NCBI RefSeq assembly: GCF_014197435.1
Contig: NZ_JACIFP010000001.1
Location: 248,001 to 312,000, forward strand
Source of the DNA: Gordonia humi
GTDB lineage: Bacteria; Actinomycetota; Actinomycetes; Mycobacteriales; Mycobacteriaceae
Length of the DNA: 64,000 bases
Reading direction: 5' to 3'
Within the stretch, counting starts at the first letter, position 1, and each line of letters opens with the position of its first letter. Below the pieces are notes generated by a model. That model had not been told where the DNA came from. It saw only the letters and a program-made list of their open reading frames with translations, and ran no database searches. Shown here piece after piece: positions 36,198 through 44,799 of this stretch. The translations under genes and the position numbers were made by a program.

Positions 36198-37736
36198 ATG
36201 AACTTCAGCCAAATGTTGCAGAAATCGGCGCGCCAGTACACCGATCACCCCGCCGTCTGGTGCGACGGCCGCGAGCAGACCCACGGCGAGCTCTATCAGC
36301 GCGCCAGCAGAATCGCGAACGCGTTGTACGACTTGGGACTCGAGAAGGGAGATCGGGTCGCGCTGCTGTCGAACAATGCGTTCGAGACCGTCGAGCTGAT
36401 CGCGGGCTGCGCGGTCGGCGGCTTCGTGCGAGCCGGCCTGTACGCCCACGAGAGCGGAGAGGTCAACGCATACCTCACCGAACTCGTCGACGCGCGAGCG
36501 ATGTTCGTCAACGCCGCACTCTTCCCGGTGATCGTCGAATACCTCCCGGGTCTGGAGAAGTTGGAGCATGTCATCGTCTTCGACGGCGACGCCCCGGACG
36601 GGACGTTGGCGTACGAATCCGTGCTCGCCGCCGCGTCTCCCGAGGCCCCGACCGTGGAGCACCACCCCGATGATCTCCACGTGATCCGATTCTCGGCCGG
36701 TACCACCGGGCGTCCGAAGGGCATCGTGCACACCATCGCCCAGTGGATGAACAACAACGACGAGTACCGCTGGGTCACCCCTCAACTCGACTCACGAGAC
36801 GCCTACCTGGCGGCCGGACAGTTGACCCACGCCGCGTCGTTGTGGCTCTGGCCCCTGCTGCAGGTCGGTGGCCGGATCGTCGTCATGACCTCCTTCGACG
36901 CCGGACACGCCCTGGAGCTCATCGAGACGCAGCGGGCCACCTGCACCCTGGTCGTCCCGACGATGATCACCGCGCTCCTCGCCCACCCGGACATCGACAC
37001 CCGGGACCTGTCGAGCATGCGCTGCCTCAACTACGCCGCCTCACCGATCGCCGAGCGCACGCTTCAACGCGCACTCGACAAGTTCGGACCGGTGCTCTAC
37101 CAGCTCTACGCGCAGAGCGAATGCATCACGATCACGATGATGCAGCCCCATGAGCACTCCGGGAAGTATCTCCGGTCGGTCGGTCGCCCGACGCCCAACG
37201 CCCTCATCACGATCGTGGGCCCCGACGGGGAGGAGCTGCCCGTCGGAGAGGTCGGCGAGATCGCCGTCTCCGCGCCGGGACAGATGAACGGACTGTGGAA
37301 GAATCCGCAGTCCAACGCCGAGCGGCACCTTCCCGACGGCCGTCTCCTGACCCGCGACATGGGCTACCTCGATGCCGACGGATACCTGTTCCTCTCCGAC
37401 CGCAAGGAGGACATGATCATCTCCGGCGGCTACAACATCTGGCCCGCCGAGTTGGAGAACGCCATCGCCTCGCACGAAGCGGTCCGCGAAGTGTGCGTGG
37501 TCGGTGTGCCGCACGAGAAGTGGGGAGAGACGCCGATGGCGTTCGTCGTGCTCGAACCCGACGTCGAGGTGACCGAGAGCGAGATCATCGAGGTCACCCG
37601 ATCCGCGGTCGGCTCGGTGAAGAAGGTGACGTCGGTGAGTTTCGTCGACGCGCTGCCGAAATCCGGTGTCGGCAAGATCCTGCGTCGCGAGGTCAAGCGG
37701 CCGTACTGGGAGGACCGCGACCGATCGATCAACTGA
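36198..37736 (+). CDS. Acyl-CoA synthetase (AMP-binding, ANL superfamily)
   Basis: 512 residues from ATG 36198. The phosphate-binding loop is FSAGTTGRPKG, the A5-type motif YQLYAQSECITITMM, A7-type TRDMGYLDADGYLFLSDRKEDMIISGGYNIWPAELE and the end PKSGVGKILRREVK with the catalytic lysine. It should activate a carboxylic acid to its CoA thioester. Its own promoter has a palindrome distinct from the other operons, so the entry step may be separately induced. Confidence 0.92.
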   Translation: MNFSQMLQKSARQYTDHPAVWCDGREQTHGELYQRASRIANALYDLGLEKGDRVALLSNNAFETVELIAGCAVGGFVRAGLYAHESGEVNAYLTELVDARAMFVNAALFPVIVEYLPGLEKLEHVIVFDGDAPDGTLAYESVLAAASPEAPTVEHHPDDLHVIRFSAGTTGRPKGIVHTIAQWMNNNDEYRWVTPQLDSRDAYLAAGQLTHAASLWLWPLLQVGGRIVVMTSFDAGHALELIETQRATCTLVVPTMITALLAHPDIDTRDLSSMRCLNYAASPIAERTLQRALDKFGPVLYQLYAQSECITITMMQPHEHSGKYLRSVGRPTPNALITIVGPDGEELPVGEVGEIAVSAPGQMNGLWKNPQSNAERHLPDGRLLTRDMGYLDADGYLFLSDRKEDMIISGGYNIWPAELENAIASHEAVREVCVVGVPHEKWGETPMAFVVLEPDVEVTESEIIEVTRSAVGSVKKVTSVSFVDALPKSGVGKILRREVKRPYWEDRDRSIN

Positions 37737-37753
37737 TCGCTCGACCGACAGCC

Positions 37754-37789
37754 GGGGCCGCCGAACCCGATCAGTTCGTCGGCGGCCCC
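37754..37789. terminator. Bidirectional terminator between the CoA ligase and IclR
   Basis: GGGGCCGCCGA (37754-37764) pairs with TCGGCGGCCCC (37779-37789) around a 14-base loop, between convergent genes. It overlaps the last codons of the IclR gene. Confidence 0.65.
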
Positions 37790-38538
37790 GTGTCGGCGGG
37801 TCGCGACGCCCCGAGCGACTCGCTCAGCAACCGCGCGATTCCGCGGGCGGCCGCGCCGAACTCCTCGCGACGGACCGCGAATCGTTCCTCCGGCGCGGCG
37901 ACGGAGACGGCGGCGACCAGATCGGATCGGTGATACACACCGGTCGCGACGCAGTCGTACCCGGGCACGTACTCGGAGTGCTCATAGGCCATCCCGGTGC
38001 CCCGGATCGCCTCCAGCTGCCGCTCGAAGAACGGGACGTCGTCCACCGTCTCCGCGGTGAGCTTCGGCATGCCGAAGCGTGCGACGATGTCCTCCGTCGC
38101 GTCATCGGGCAGGCCCGCCATGAGCAGTTTGCCCAGAGCGGTGGCGTGGCCGGGCAGGATGCTTCCCGCCCGACAGTCGAGGGCTCCGCCGTGGGGGCCG
38201 GCGCACGCCACACAGACCACGTGCAGCCCGTCCCATGCGCCGACCGTGATGATCTCGCCGACGTGCGCGGAGAACCGGTGAACCAGGTGCTCGGCCTTCG
38301 CTTCCAGTCCCGAACCGCTGAGCAGATCGGAGCTCATGGTCAGCAGTCGCCAACCGAGTCGATACCGCCCGGCCGCGGTCCGGCGCAGCAGCCCGATCCG
38401 GGCCATGCTGGCCATGAGTTCGTGGGTGTTCGACTTCGGGAGACCGAGAATCTCGGCGGCTTCCCGCACACCCCACTCGGGACGATCCGAAGTGAACAGG
38501 TTCAGCACCCGCCCAGTGCGAGCGACGGTGGAAAGCAC
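37771..38538 (-). CDS. IclR-family transcriptional regulator, second copy
   Basis: 255 residues from a GTG at 38538 with GAGAGG upstream. Winged helix-turn-helix at residues 1-70 (LGLPKSNTHELMASMARIGLLRR) and an effector domain with ITVGAWDGLHVVCVACAGPH, GHATALGKLLMAGLPDD and GYDCVATGVYHRSDLVAAVSVAAPEER. It is paralogous to the IclR at 31769. It is convergent with the CoA ligase and lies 73 bp from the TetR gene on the same strand. Targets are unknown. Confidence 0.88.
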   Translation of the reverse strand: MLSTVARTGRVLNLFTSDRPEWGVREAAEILGLPKSNTHELMASMARIGLLRRTAAGRYRLGWRLLTMSSDLLSGSGLEAKAEHLVHRFSAHVGEIITVGAWDGLHVVCVACAGPHGGALDCRAGSILPGHATALGKLLMAGLPDDATEDIVARFGMPKLTAETVDDVPFFERQLEAIRGTGMAYEHSEYVPGYDCVATGVYHRSDLVAAVSVAAPEERFAVRREEFGAAARGIARLLSESLGASRPADTGPPTN

Positions 38539-38611
38539 CGTGACCGCCTCTCCGCGGCCTGGGGAACATCCACGTGATCGGGCCGCGAAACGATTCGGGT
38601 GGGATGCGAGT

Positions 38612-39310
38612 CTAGCTCTTCTTCGCCGATCGGCTCGCAGAATCGACCGGATCGGCGTTCGGCGCCCCGTCCTGCGGCTGCGTCAGTGCGCTCGCCACGA
38701 ATGCCTGCGCGGTCCGCACCACGTCGTCCACGCTGCCCCGCCGCGGACTCCACCACTCGGCTGCCCAGTTGAGTGTGCCCATGATCAGCATCTGAAGCAT
38801 GTACAGGTCCAGGTCGCGGCGGATTGTGCCGTCGTCATAGGCCCGCTTGATCAGTTCCCGCCAGATCCGCCCGTAGTCGCCCTCTTCGGCGAGTTGGCGG
38901 GTGCGGATGTGCTCGGGCACCTGCCCCGAGTTACGGATCGACGCCGTCGTATACGAGGAGATCTGCAGTTCGTGCCGGAGATGCGCGTCGACCGCAGCCA
39001 TTATCCGTGCCAACGACTCGGTGTCCGCGGGCAGAGCCTCCAACACATCGCTGAGGTGTGCTCGCATATCGGCGATCCCGACCCACATGACCTCCTCGAT
39101 CAAGGCCTCGCGGGAGTCGAAGTAGTAGTAGATCGCCGGCGCCTGCAACTCGGCGACCTTCGCGACGTCCGTCAAGCGCATTCCCGCGTATCCCTTGGAG
39201 CTCAGCACTTCGGCGGCGGCGTCCAGGATCCGCGAACGGGTGCGCGCCGACTTGGTGCCGGAGCCCTCCTCGGCGCGGGCGGCCGTGCGCGGCGTGCTCT
39301 GTTGGGTCAT
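38612..39310 (-). CDS. TetR-family transcriptional regulator, candidate master repressor of the island
   Basis: 232 residues from ATG 39310. The helix-turn-helix lies at residues 20-70: RSRILDAAAEVLSSKGYAGMRLTDVAKVAELQAPAIYYYFDSREALIEEVM. The ligand domain (AHLRHELQISSYTTASIRNSGQVPEHIR) is of the type seen in lipid- or CoA-ester-sensing TetR regulators such as KstR2 relatives. It follows the ferredoxin-reductase operon on the same strand. It is the only TetR inside the island, and the shared 18-bp near-palindrome has the size of a TetR site, so I infer that it binds those sites. Confidence 0.88.
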   Translation of the reverse strand: MTQQSTPRTAARAEEGSGTKSARTRSRILDAAAEVLSSKGYAGMRLTDVAKVAELQAPAIYYYFDSREALIEEVMWVGIADMRAHLSDVLEALPADTESLARIMAAVDAHLRHELQISSYTTASIRNSGQVPEHIRTRQLAEEGDYGRIWRELIKRAYDDGTIRRDLDLYMLQMLIMGTLNWAAEWWSPRRGSVDDVVRTAQAFVASALTQPQDGAPNADPVDSASRSAKKS

Positions 39311-39341
39311 GCGCGAGATTCTAATCGCCACTTGACAACGG

Positions 39342-39356
39342 CCGGGCATCGCCCGG
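39342..39356. terminator. Short hairpin after the ferredoxin reductase gene
   Basis: CCGGGC-ATC-GCCCGG, just past the 3' end of the reductase gene at 39374 on the minus strand and upstream of the TetR start. Could be a terminator or merely a stable stem in high-GC DNA. Confidence 0.4.
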
Positions 39357-39373
39357 GGGTAGCGGACCTGTGA

Positions 39374-40618
39374 TTATGCACGAGCCGCCGCCTTCTCGGC
39401 CATCCTGGCCTTCCTCGCCTCCGCGAAGGCCAGAGCCTCGTCCCACGAGGTCCCCTTCGTGATCATCACTCGGTATTTCATGATCACCGCCTGCCCGTTG
39501 AGAGTCAGCGCACCGATGAGTCGGTCACCGCGGCGATACAACGCGACCCATTTGTCGCCCGTCTCCGGATCACCGTCGACCACGCGCACCTCATCGGCAT
39601 CGGGCGAGCCGACGAACTGGATCCGGACGTCGTACCAGTCCGACCAGAAGTACGGCACCGTCCCGTACGGTCTGGCGTTCGCCGGGTCGATGGCGTTTCG
39701 GGCGGCCGCGGCCCCCTGCTCTGCCGCCGCCGTCCAGTTCTCCATGCGTTGGCGCTCGCCGAGGACCGGATTGAACCAGTTGGCGACGTCACCGGCCGCG
39801 TACACCCCGGGAACCCCGGTCCAGAGGTTCTCATCGCACAGGATGCCGTTGTCCACCTGCACCCCGCTGCCGGCGAGCCAGTCGGTCGCCGGCACCACGC
39901 CGATGCCAACCACCACCAGATCCGCGTCGAGCACCGAACCGTCCGCGAGCACCACCCGCTCCACCCGGTCGTCGCCTTCTATCGCCGAAACCCCGACACC
40001 GCAACGCAATCGCGTGCCGTTCCGCTCGTGGAGCGAGGCGATGGCATGCCCCATCGCCTCGCCGGTCGCTCGCACCAAGGGGGTCGGCAAGGCTTCGACC
40101 ACCGTCACCGGAACCCCGCGCTTGTTGGCGCCGGAAGCGACCTCGGAGCCGATGAACCCGGCCCCGATCACAACGGTGCGGGCGCCTTCGGTCAGCGCCT
40201 GCCGAACCGCGACGGCGTCGTCGAGGGTGCGCAGCGTGTGCACGCCGGACAGGCGTTCGGTGCCGGGCAGCAGCCGCGGCGTCGAGCCGGTCGCGATCAC
40301 GAGCGCGTCGTAATCGACCCGTCGCTCGCCGACCAGCACCTGGCGGTTCTCGGTGTCCAAACCGGTGGCGGGCGCACCGAGGACCACTTCCGCATCGAGT
40401 TCTCCGGAGAACGTCTCGACGGTGCGGAAGAACGGCGCCTCCAGTTCGTCGGATCCCGGTTCCAGGAACTGTTTCGACAGCGGTGGCCGATCGTACGGCA
40501 GGTGCGGTTCGGCGCCGATGAGCGTGATCTGCCCCTCGAAGCCCGCCTTGCGCGCTCCCTCGACCGCACGCAGTCCGGCCAGTGAAGCGCCCACGACGAC
40601 CAGTTTCTCGATGTCCAC
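39374..40618 (-). CDS. Ferredoxin reductase (FAD/NAD(P)-dependent), dioxygenase electron transfer
   Basis: 414 residues, the length of BphA4/RhoA-like reductases. The FAD motif is VVVGASLAGLRAVEGARKAG, then LPYDRPPLSKQFL, VIATGSTPR, the NAD motif VVIGAGFIGSEVASGANKRG and the second FAD motif GVYAAGDVANW. The C-terminal domain is the reductase_C type (YFWSDWYDVRIQFVG). It passes electrons from NAD(P)H to the ferredoxin encoded 30 bp upstream. Both presumably serve the Rieske dioxygenase at 47.8-49.6 kb, although that operon is separate. Confidence 0.93.
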   Translation of the reverse strand: MDIEKLVVVGASLAGLRAVEGARKAGFEGQITLIGAEPHLPYDRPPLSKQFLEPGSDELEAPFFRTVETFSGELDAEVVLGAPATGLDTENRQVLVGERRVDYDALVIATGSTPRLLPGTERLSGVHTLRTLDDAVAVRQALTEGARTVVIGAGFIGSEVASGANKRGVPVTVVEALPTPLVRATGEAMGHAIASLHERNGTRLRCGVGVSAIEGDDRVERVVLADGSVLDADLVVVGIGVVPATDWLAGSGVQVDNGILCDENLWTGVPGVYAAGDVANWFNPVLGERQRMENWTAAAEQGAAAARNAIDPANARPYGTVPYFWSDWYDVRIQFVGSPDADEVRVVDGDPETGDKWVALYRRGDRLIGALTLNGQAVIMKYRVMITKGTSWDEALAFAEARKARMAEKAAARA

Positions 40619-40648
40619 GTCAGTTCCTTCTCCTCGGCATCGGTGTGC

Positions 40649-40843
40649 TCAGTCGCGGACGATGCGCAGGGCCTCGGTGGGACAGCCCGCCACGGCCTCT
40701 TCCACCGACTGCAGTTCGCTCGGATCGATGTCTTCCTTCAAGAGTTCGAGATCGCCGTCGTCGTTGACCTCGAAGAACAGCGGCGCCAGCGACTCGCAGA
40801 TCCCGAGTCCCGTGCACTTGCCGTAGTCAACCGTTACCTTCAT
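40649..40843 (-). CDS. 3Fe-4S ferredoxin
   Basis: 64 residues. The cluster ligands are Cys10, Cys16 and Cys54 in CTGLGIC and GCPTEAL. Residue 13, which would be the fourth ligand of a 4Fe-4S site, is Leu, so a 3Fe-4S cluster is expected. Ferredoxins of this kind serve actinobacterial P450s and Rieske oxygenases. It lies between the FAD-dependent oxidoreductase and the reductase in one operon. Confidence 0.93.
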   Translation of the reverse strand: MKVTVDYGKCTGLGICESLAPLFFEVNDDGDLELLKEDIDPSELQSVEEAVAGCPTEALRIVRD

Positions 40844-40878
40844 GATTCACCTCTGATCAGCTCGGTGGCCTGCGCTCG

Positions 40879-42192
40879 TCAGCGAGCAGCCACCGGAAAT
40901 TCGTTCTTGATCTCGTCGACCACGAGTTGCGCGGTCTCCGCACAGGCCGTGGTGCCGCCGTTCGCGTACTGCTTGACGCCGTCGCCGACATTCCACAGGC
41001 CGGCGACCTCGGTCGTATGAGGCATGTCGAAGCCCGCCACCGCCCGCTGCGGCGGCCAGCCGTCGCGGGTGACAGTGGTGCTGAGGATCCGCGCCTTCTC
41101 GTCGAAGCCGGGAATGGCTTCGCGCAGATCCTCGAACAGCAGCGCGGTCTCAGCGGCCTCGTCGAAGTCGCCGACGGCCGGCTCAGGCACCGCGGTGCCG
41201 ACGTACAGGTGCCAGCCGGCCGGGGCCATCTCCGGGCAGATGTCGGTGAAGTTCGCCAGGTAGGCGAGTCGGCGAGACTTCGCGAAACTCAGCATGCCGG
41301 GGGCCTCCATCAGCGGCTCCTGGCTGGCGAAGTTCACCGCGATCATCGCGCACGGACGGTTCCGAGCCTCGACGAGCGACACGTACTCGGCCGGGAAGGC
41401 CTCGCGGCCGGCCAGTTCGAGAGTGGCGAACGGCCCGGTGTCGCTGACCACGATCGGTGCGGAGACCTCGACGTCGGCGCCGTCGCGGTGCACCGTCACC
41501 CCGGTGACTCTGCCGTCCTCGACGTGAATGGACGTCGCGTCGGCCGACAACCAGAGGTCGCCGCCGAGTTCGGTGAAGGCGTCGGCCAGCGACTCCCAGA
41601 GCCCGATCGAGCCCGCGGGGTGGAACCCGAAGCGCTTGAACGCACTCTTGCGAGTGAAGTACGTGAGGAATACGCGTGCGGGCAGCTCTTCGGAGCTGAC
41701 GGCGAACACCGAGGCGCACATGTTTCGGAAGATCCCGTGCACGCCCTCGTTCTTGGTGTACTTGCGCACCCAGTCGGCGGTGGACAGCTCGTCCTCGGGC
41801 AGTCCCGAATCGTTGCGGGCGGCGCCGATCCCCTTGACGAGCTTGGCTCCCTGACGAGTCAGCTTGCCCAGCAGCAGACCCCAGCCGCCACCGGTCACGT
41901 CTACGTCCTTGTTGCCGATGCGGTAGAGGATCGGTGGATTCGGTTCGCGGATGTCGAACTCGGCTCCGACCTCGGCGCAGGTCTCTTCGGTGATGCCGCC
42001 GAGTTCGATGACGATCGCTCCGTCGTTCACCTTGAAACCGTCGATCTCGGTGGTCGATGCTCGGCCGCCGACTTTGTCGAGCTGTTCGACGACCAGGGTG
42101 CGGTATCCGCTCTTGGCCAGGCGGGCGGCGGCGAACAGACCTCCTGCGCCTGCACCGATCACGATGGCGTCGTACTGAAGTGGGGTGGTCAT
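40879..42192 (-). CDS. FAD-dependent oxidoreductase of the CrtI/phytoene-desaturase-like family
   Basis: 437 residues from ATG 42192 after a GGAGG-type site. The FAD-binding motif is AIVIGAGAGGLFAAARLAKSGYRTLVVEQ followed by KVGGRASTTEIDGFKVNDGA. The C-terminus shows GLWNVGDGVKQYANGGTTACAETAQ, the flavin-binding end of the NAD(P)/FAD CrtI-like group. It should oxidise, desaturate or isomerise a hydrophobic ring substrate. It lies between the acyl-CoA dehydrogenase and the ferredoxin. Its presence hints at an unsaturated or alicyclic substrate, but the function is inferred. Confidence 0.85.
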   Translation of the reverse strand: MTTPLQYDAIVIGAGAGGLFAAARLAKSGYRTLVVEQLDKVGGRASTTEIDGFKVNDGAIVIELGGITEETCAEVGAEFDIREPNPPILYRIGNKDVDVTGGGWGLLLGKLTRQGAKLVKGIGAARNDSGLPEDELSTADWVRKYTKNEGVHGIFRNMCASVFAVSSEELPARVFLTYFTRKSAFKRFGFHPAGSIGLWESLADAFTELGGDLWLSADATSIHVEDGRVTGVTVHRDGADVEVSAPIVVSDTGPFATLELAGREAFPAEYVSLVEARNRPCAMIAVNFASQEPLMEAPGMLSFAKSRRLAYLANFTDICPEMAPAGWHLYVGTAVPEPAVGDFDEAAETALLFEDLREAIPGFDEKARILSTTVTRDGWPPQRAVAGFDMPHTTEVAGLWNVGDGVKQYANGGTTACAETAQLVVDEIKNEFPVAAR

Positions 42193-42244
42193 GGATTCCT
42201 CCGGAAGTGGAAAGCGGTGGGCTGAAACGGTTCCGATGTCGCGG

Positions 42245-43405
42245 CTAGTACGAGCGCGGGAGTCCGAGTGAGGTCTGGGCGACGAAGTTGAGGACCATCT
42301 CCCGGCTGACCGGCGCGGTGCGCATGAGCCTGGTGACGAACCACAGTTCCGACAATCCATACTCCTTGGACAGTCCGTTGCCACCGTGGGTCTGAATCGC
42401 CTGGTCGAGCGCCTTCAGTGCGGCTTCGGAGGCCGCGAACTTGGCGATGTTGGACGCCTCGCCGACCGCGGGCGAATCGCTGTCGGCCAACTCCGCGGCG
42501 TGCCGGGTGGCCAGGCGTGACACCTCGACGGCGATGTGCGATTCGGCGAGGGGATGCGACAGGCCCTGGTGCGCACCGATCGGCGTGTTCCACACCTTGC
42601 GGTCGCGGGCGTACGCGGAGGCCTTCTCCACGGCGAAGCGTCCGATGCCGCCGCAGATCGCGCCGACCAGAATCCGCTCGGGATTCAGACCGCTGAACAC
42701 CTGCTGCAGACCTCGGCCCGCCTCGCCGACCAGCGCGTCCGGACCCACCCGGACATCGTCGAGGAACACGGTGAACTGTTTGTCGGACGAGACGATCGCC
42801 GTGGGGATCTCCTGCATCGTCAGACCGGGCGCGTCGGTCGGCACGACGAAGATCGACAAGGCGCTTCGTTCACCGGAGAGATCGGCGTCCCTGGTGATCA
42901 CCAACAGCGCGTCCGCCTGGTCGATCGCCGAGATGTAGTACTTCTGACCCGAGATCAGCCAACCGTCGCCGTCGCGACGCGCGGTCGTCTTGAGGTTGTG
43001 ACTGTTGGAGCCCGCATCGGGTTCGGTGAGTCCGAATGCCATCTTCTTAGTGCCGTCGGCCATGCCGGGCAGCCACTTCTGTTTCATCTCGTGGTCCGCG
43101 TGCGCAGCCAGAATGCTTCCGCAGATGGCCGGCGAGATCACCCAGATGAGCATCGGCAGACCGTGTGCGGAGAGTTCCTCGACGACGACCACGGCCTCGG
43201 CCATGCCGCCGCCTCCGCCGCCGTATTCCTCCGGAAGGTGCACGCCGAGCAGTCCCGCGTCACCGAGTTCGCGCCACAGTTCGTCGATGTCGCCGCCGGC
43301 CCGCGAACGCTCCAGGAAGTACTCCTGGCCGTAGCGCTTGGTGATGGCGCCGACGCTGTCGCGAATGGCCTGGTGCTCGTCGGTGTCTTGGATCAGTCCG
43401 GACAT
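42245..43405 (-). CDS. Acyl-CoA dehydrogenase
   Basis: 386 residues from ATG 43405. N-terminal helices, a beta domain with MAFGLTEPDAGSNSHNLKTTA and WLISGQKYYISAI, and a C-terminal helical domain with ICGGIGRFAVEKASAYARDR and IQTHGGNGLSKEYGL. FAD-dependent dehydrogenation of a CoA thioester at C2-C3. It heads the operon ACAD - FAD oxidoreductase - ferredoxin - reductase, with the shared operator 104 bp upstream. Confidence 0.93.
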   Translation of the reverse strand: MSGLIQDTDEHQAIRDSVGAITKRYGQEYFLERSRAGGDIDELWRELGDAGLLGVHLPEEYGGGGGGMAEAVVVVEELSAHGLPMLIWVISPAICGSILAAHADHEMKQKWLPGMADGTKKMAFGLTEPDAGSNSHNLKTTARRDGDGWLISGQKYYISAIDQADALLVITRDADLSGERSALSIFVVPTDAPGLTMQEIPTAIVSSDKQFTVFLDDVRVGPDALVGEAGRGLQQVFSGLNPERILVGAICGGIGRFAVEKASAYARDRKVWNTPIGAHQGLSHPLAESHIAVEVSRLATRHAAELADSDSPAVGEASNIAKFAASEAALKALDQAIQTHGGNGLSKEYGLSELWFVTRLMRTAPVSREMVLNFVAQTSLGLPRSY

Positions 43406-43508
43406 GTGCTGCCTGCTTCCGAATATTCGATGTGGCTGACTCGGTCGGCTCACCGGCCGATCCGGCCCGGCTGTCGAGCCGGTCGAGTGTCGATCTAACT
43501 TCCAATTT

Positions 43509-43526
43509 TTAATTTACCTTAGACTA
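43509..43526 (-). promoter_or_regulatory. AT-rich island operator, site 3 of 6
   Basis: On the minus strand TAGTCTAAGGTAAATTAA, one of the two sequences that define the consensus. It is nested in a larger perfect inverted repeat, CAATTTTTA at 43503-43511 and TAAAAATTG at 43525-43533. It is about 104 bp upstream of the acyl-CoA dehydrogenase start. Confidence 0.6.
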
Positions 43527-43549
43527 AAAATTGCCGCAAGAGTGCGGCT

Positions 43550-43599
43550 GCTCCCGTCCGGCCGAACCCGGAGCGTCCGGAGTTCGGCCGAGAGGGAGC
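43550..43599 (-). terminator. Hairpin terminator of the dioxygenase-thiolase operon
   Basis: CGGCCGAAC (43559-43567) pairs with GTTCGGCCG (43582-43590); outer arms GCTCCC (43550-43555) and GGGAGC (43594-43599) extend the stem. It lies directly after the thiolase stop at 43600 on the minus strand. Confidence 0.6.
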
Positions 43600-44799
43600 T
43601 CAGCCCGTCGGAGCCCGATCCGTGCCGACGATCGCCACGAACGACACGGCCGATCCCGGCCGACCGCCCAGATTGTGGGTCAACGCGATGCGCGGGTCGT
43701 CGAGTTGGCGATCTCCGGCCTCCCCACGCATCTGGAGCCAGGCTTCGTAGAGCATCCGCAGACCGCTGGCGCCGACCGGATGTCCGAACGACTTGAGTCC
43801 GCCGTCGACGTTCACCGGCAGCCTGCCGTCCGCGTCGAACTCGCCTGCGAGTGATTCCTTCCAGGCCTGCCCCCGCTCCGAGAAGCCCAGATCCTCCATC
43901 AGGACCAGTTCGGTCGGAGTGAAGCAGTCGTGCACCTCCGCGAGCGACACCTCGGTGCGCGGATCGGTGATCCCCGCCTGCGCGTAGGCGTCCTGGGCGG
44001 ACCGGACCACCTCGGGGAACGTCGTGAAGTCGTATGCCGGATCCATGCCGGCCCGGCCCGGCGCCGCCGCCAGCGCCAGTGCTTTGACGAAGACGGGACG
44101 ATCGGTGTACTTGTACGCATCCTCGGCCCGGACGATCATCGCGCACGCCGCGCCGTCGGACACACCGGAGCAGTCGAAGACGCCCAGTCGTCCGGCCACC
44201 TTCGGTGAGTCGGCGATCTTCTCCTTGGAGACTTCGGACCGGAACTGCGCCTTGGGGTTGAGCATCCCGTTCCGGTGGTTCTTCCAGGCGACGTGCGTCA
44301 TCGCCTCGCGCATCTCGGCCGGGTCCACGCCGTACTTGGCGCAGTACGCCGGATCCAACAGGGAGAACGCGGCCGGTGCGGTGACCGACAACTCGGGCGC
44401 AGTGCCGGCCCCGGGGGGATCGGCGCGCAGCAGACCGGAGAATCCGGAGTCCTTGAGCTTCTCCACACCAACCGCCATGACGCGGTCGTAGGCGCCCGAA
44501 GCCACCGCGTAACAGGCATTGCGGAATGCTTCGGAGCCGGTGGCACAGAAGTTCTCCACGCGAGTCACCGGCTTGTAGTCGCTGCTCAGCGCGCGGCTCA
44601 GCATCAGTCCGGACTGGCCGGAGCCGAGCGTGCCGAGCCAGAAGGCGTCGATGTCGGCGAGCGGGACGTCGGCCCGGGTCAGCGCCTCCTGCACCGCGTC
44701 GAGGAGGAGGTCCTCCGCGGACCGGTCCCAGCGCTCGCCGAAGCGGGTGCACCCCATCGCGACGATGGCGACCTGATCGGCGATTCCTCGGCTGCTCAT
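43600..44799 (-). CDS. SCP-x/Ltp-type thiolase-like enzyme
   Basis: 399 residues. The nucleophile region is VENFCATGSEAF with Cys85, followed by EVHDCFTPTELVLMEDLGF and GHPVGASGLRMLYE, the pattern of lipid-transfer-protein thiolases (Ltp2, SCP2-thiolase). Such enzymes carry out thiolytic or retro-aldol cleavage and often need a DUF35 partner. The DUF35 partner is encoded immediately upstream, fused to an HMG-CoA-synthase-like domain and overlapping by ATGA. It is the last gene of the operon. Confidence 0.9.
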   Translation of the reverse strand: MSSRGIADQVAIVAMGCTRFGERWDRSAEDLLLDAVQEALTRADVPLADIDAFWLGTLGSGQSGLMLSRALSSDYKPVTRVENFCATGSEAFRNACYAVASGAYDRVMAVGVEKLKDSGFSGLLRADPPGAGTAPELSVTAPAAFSLLDPAYCAKYGVDPAEMREAMTHVAWKNHRNGMLNPKAQFRSEVSKEKIADSPKVAGRLGVFDCSGVSDGAACAMIVRAEDAYKYTDRPVFVKALALAAAPGRAGMDPAYDFTTFPEVVRSAQDAYAQAGITDPRTEVSLAEVHDCFTPTELVLMEDLGFSERGQAWKESLAGEFDADGRLPVNVDGGLKSFGHPVGASGLRMLYEAWLQMRGEAGDRQLDDPRIALTHNLGGRPGSAVSFVAIVGTDRAPTG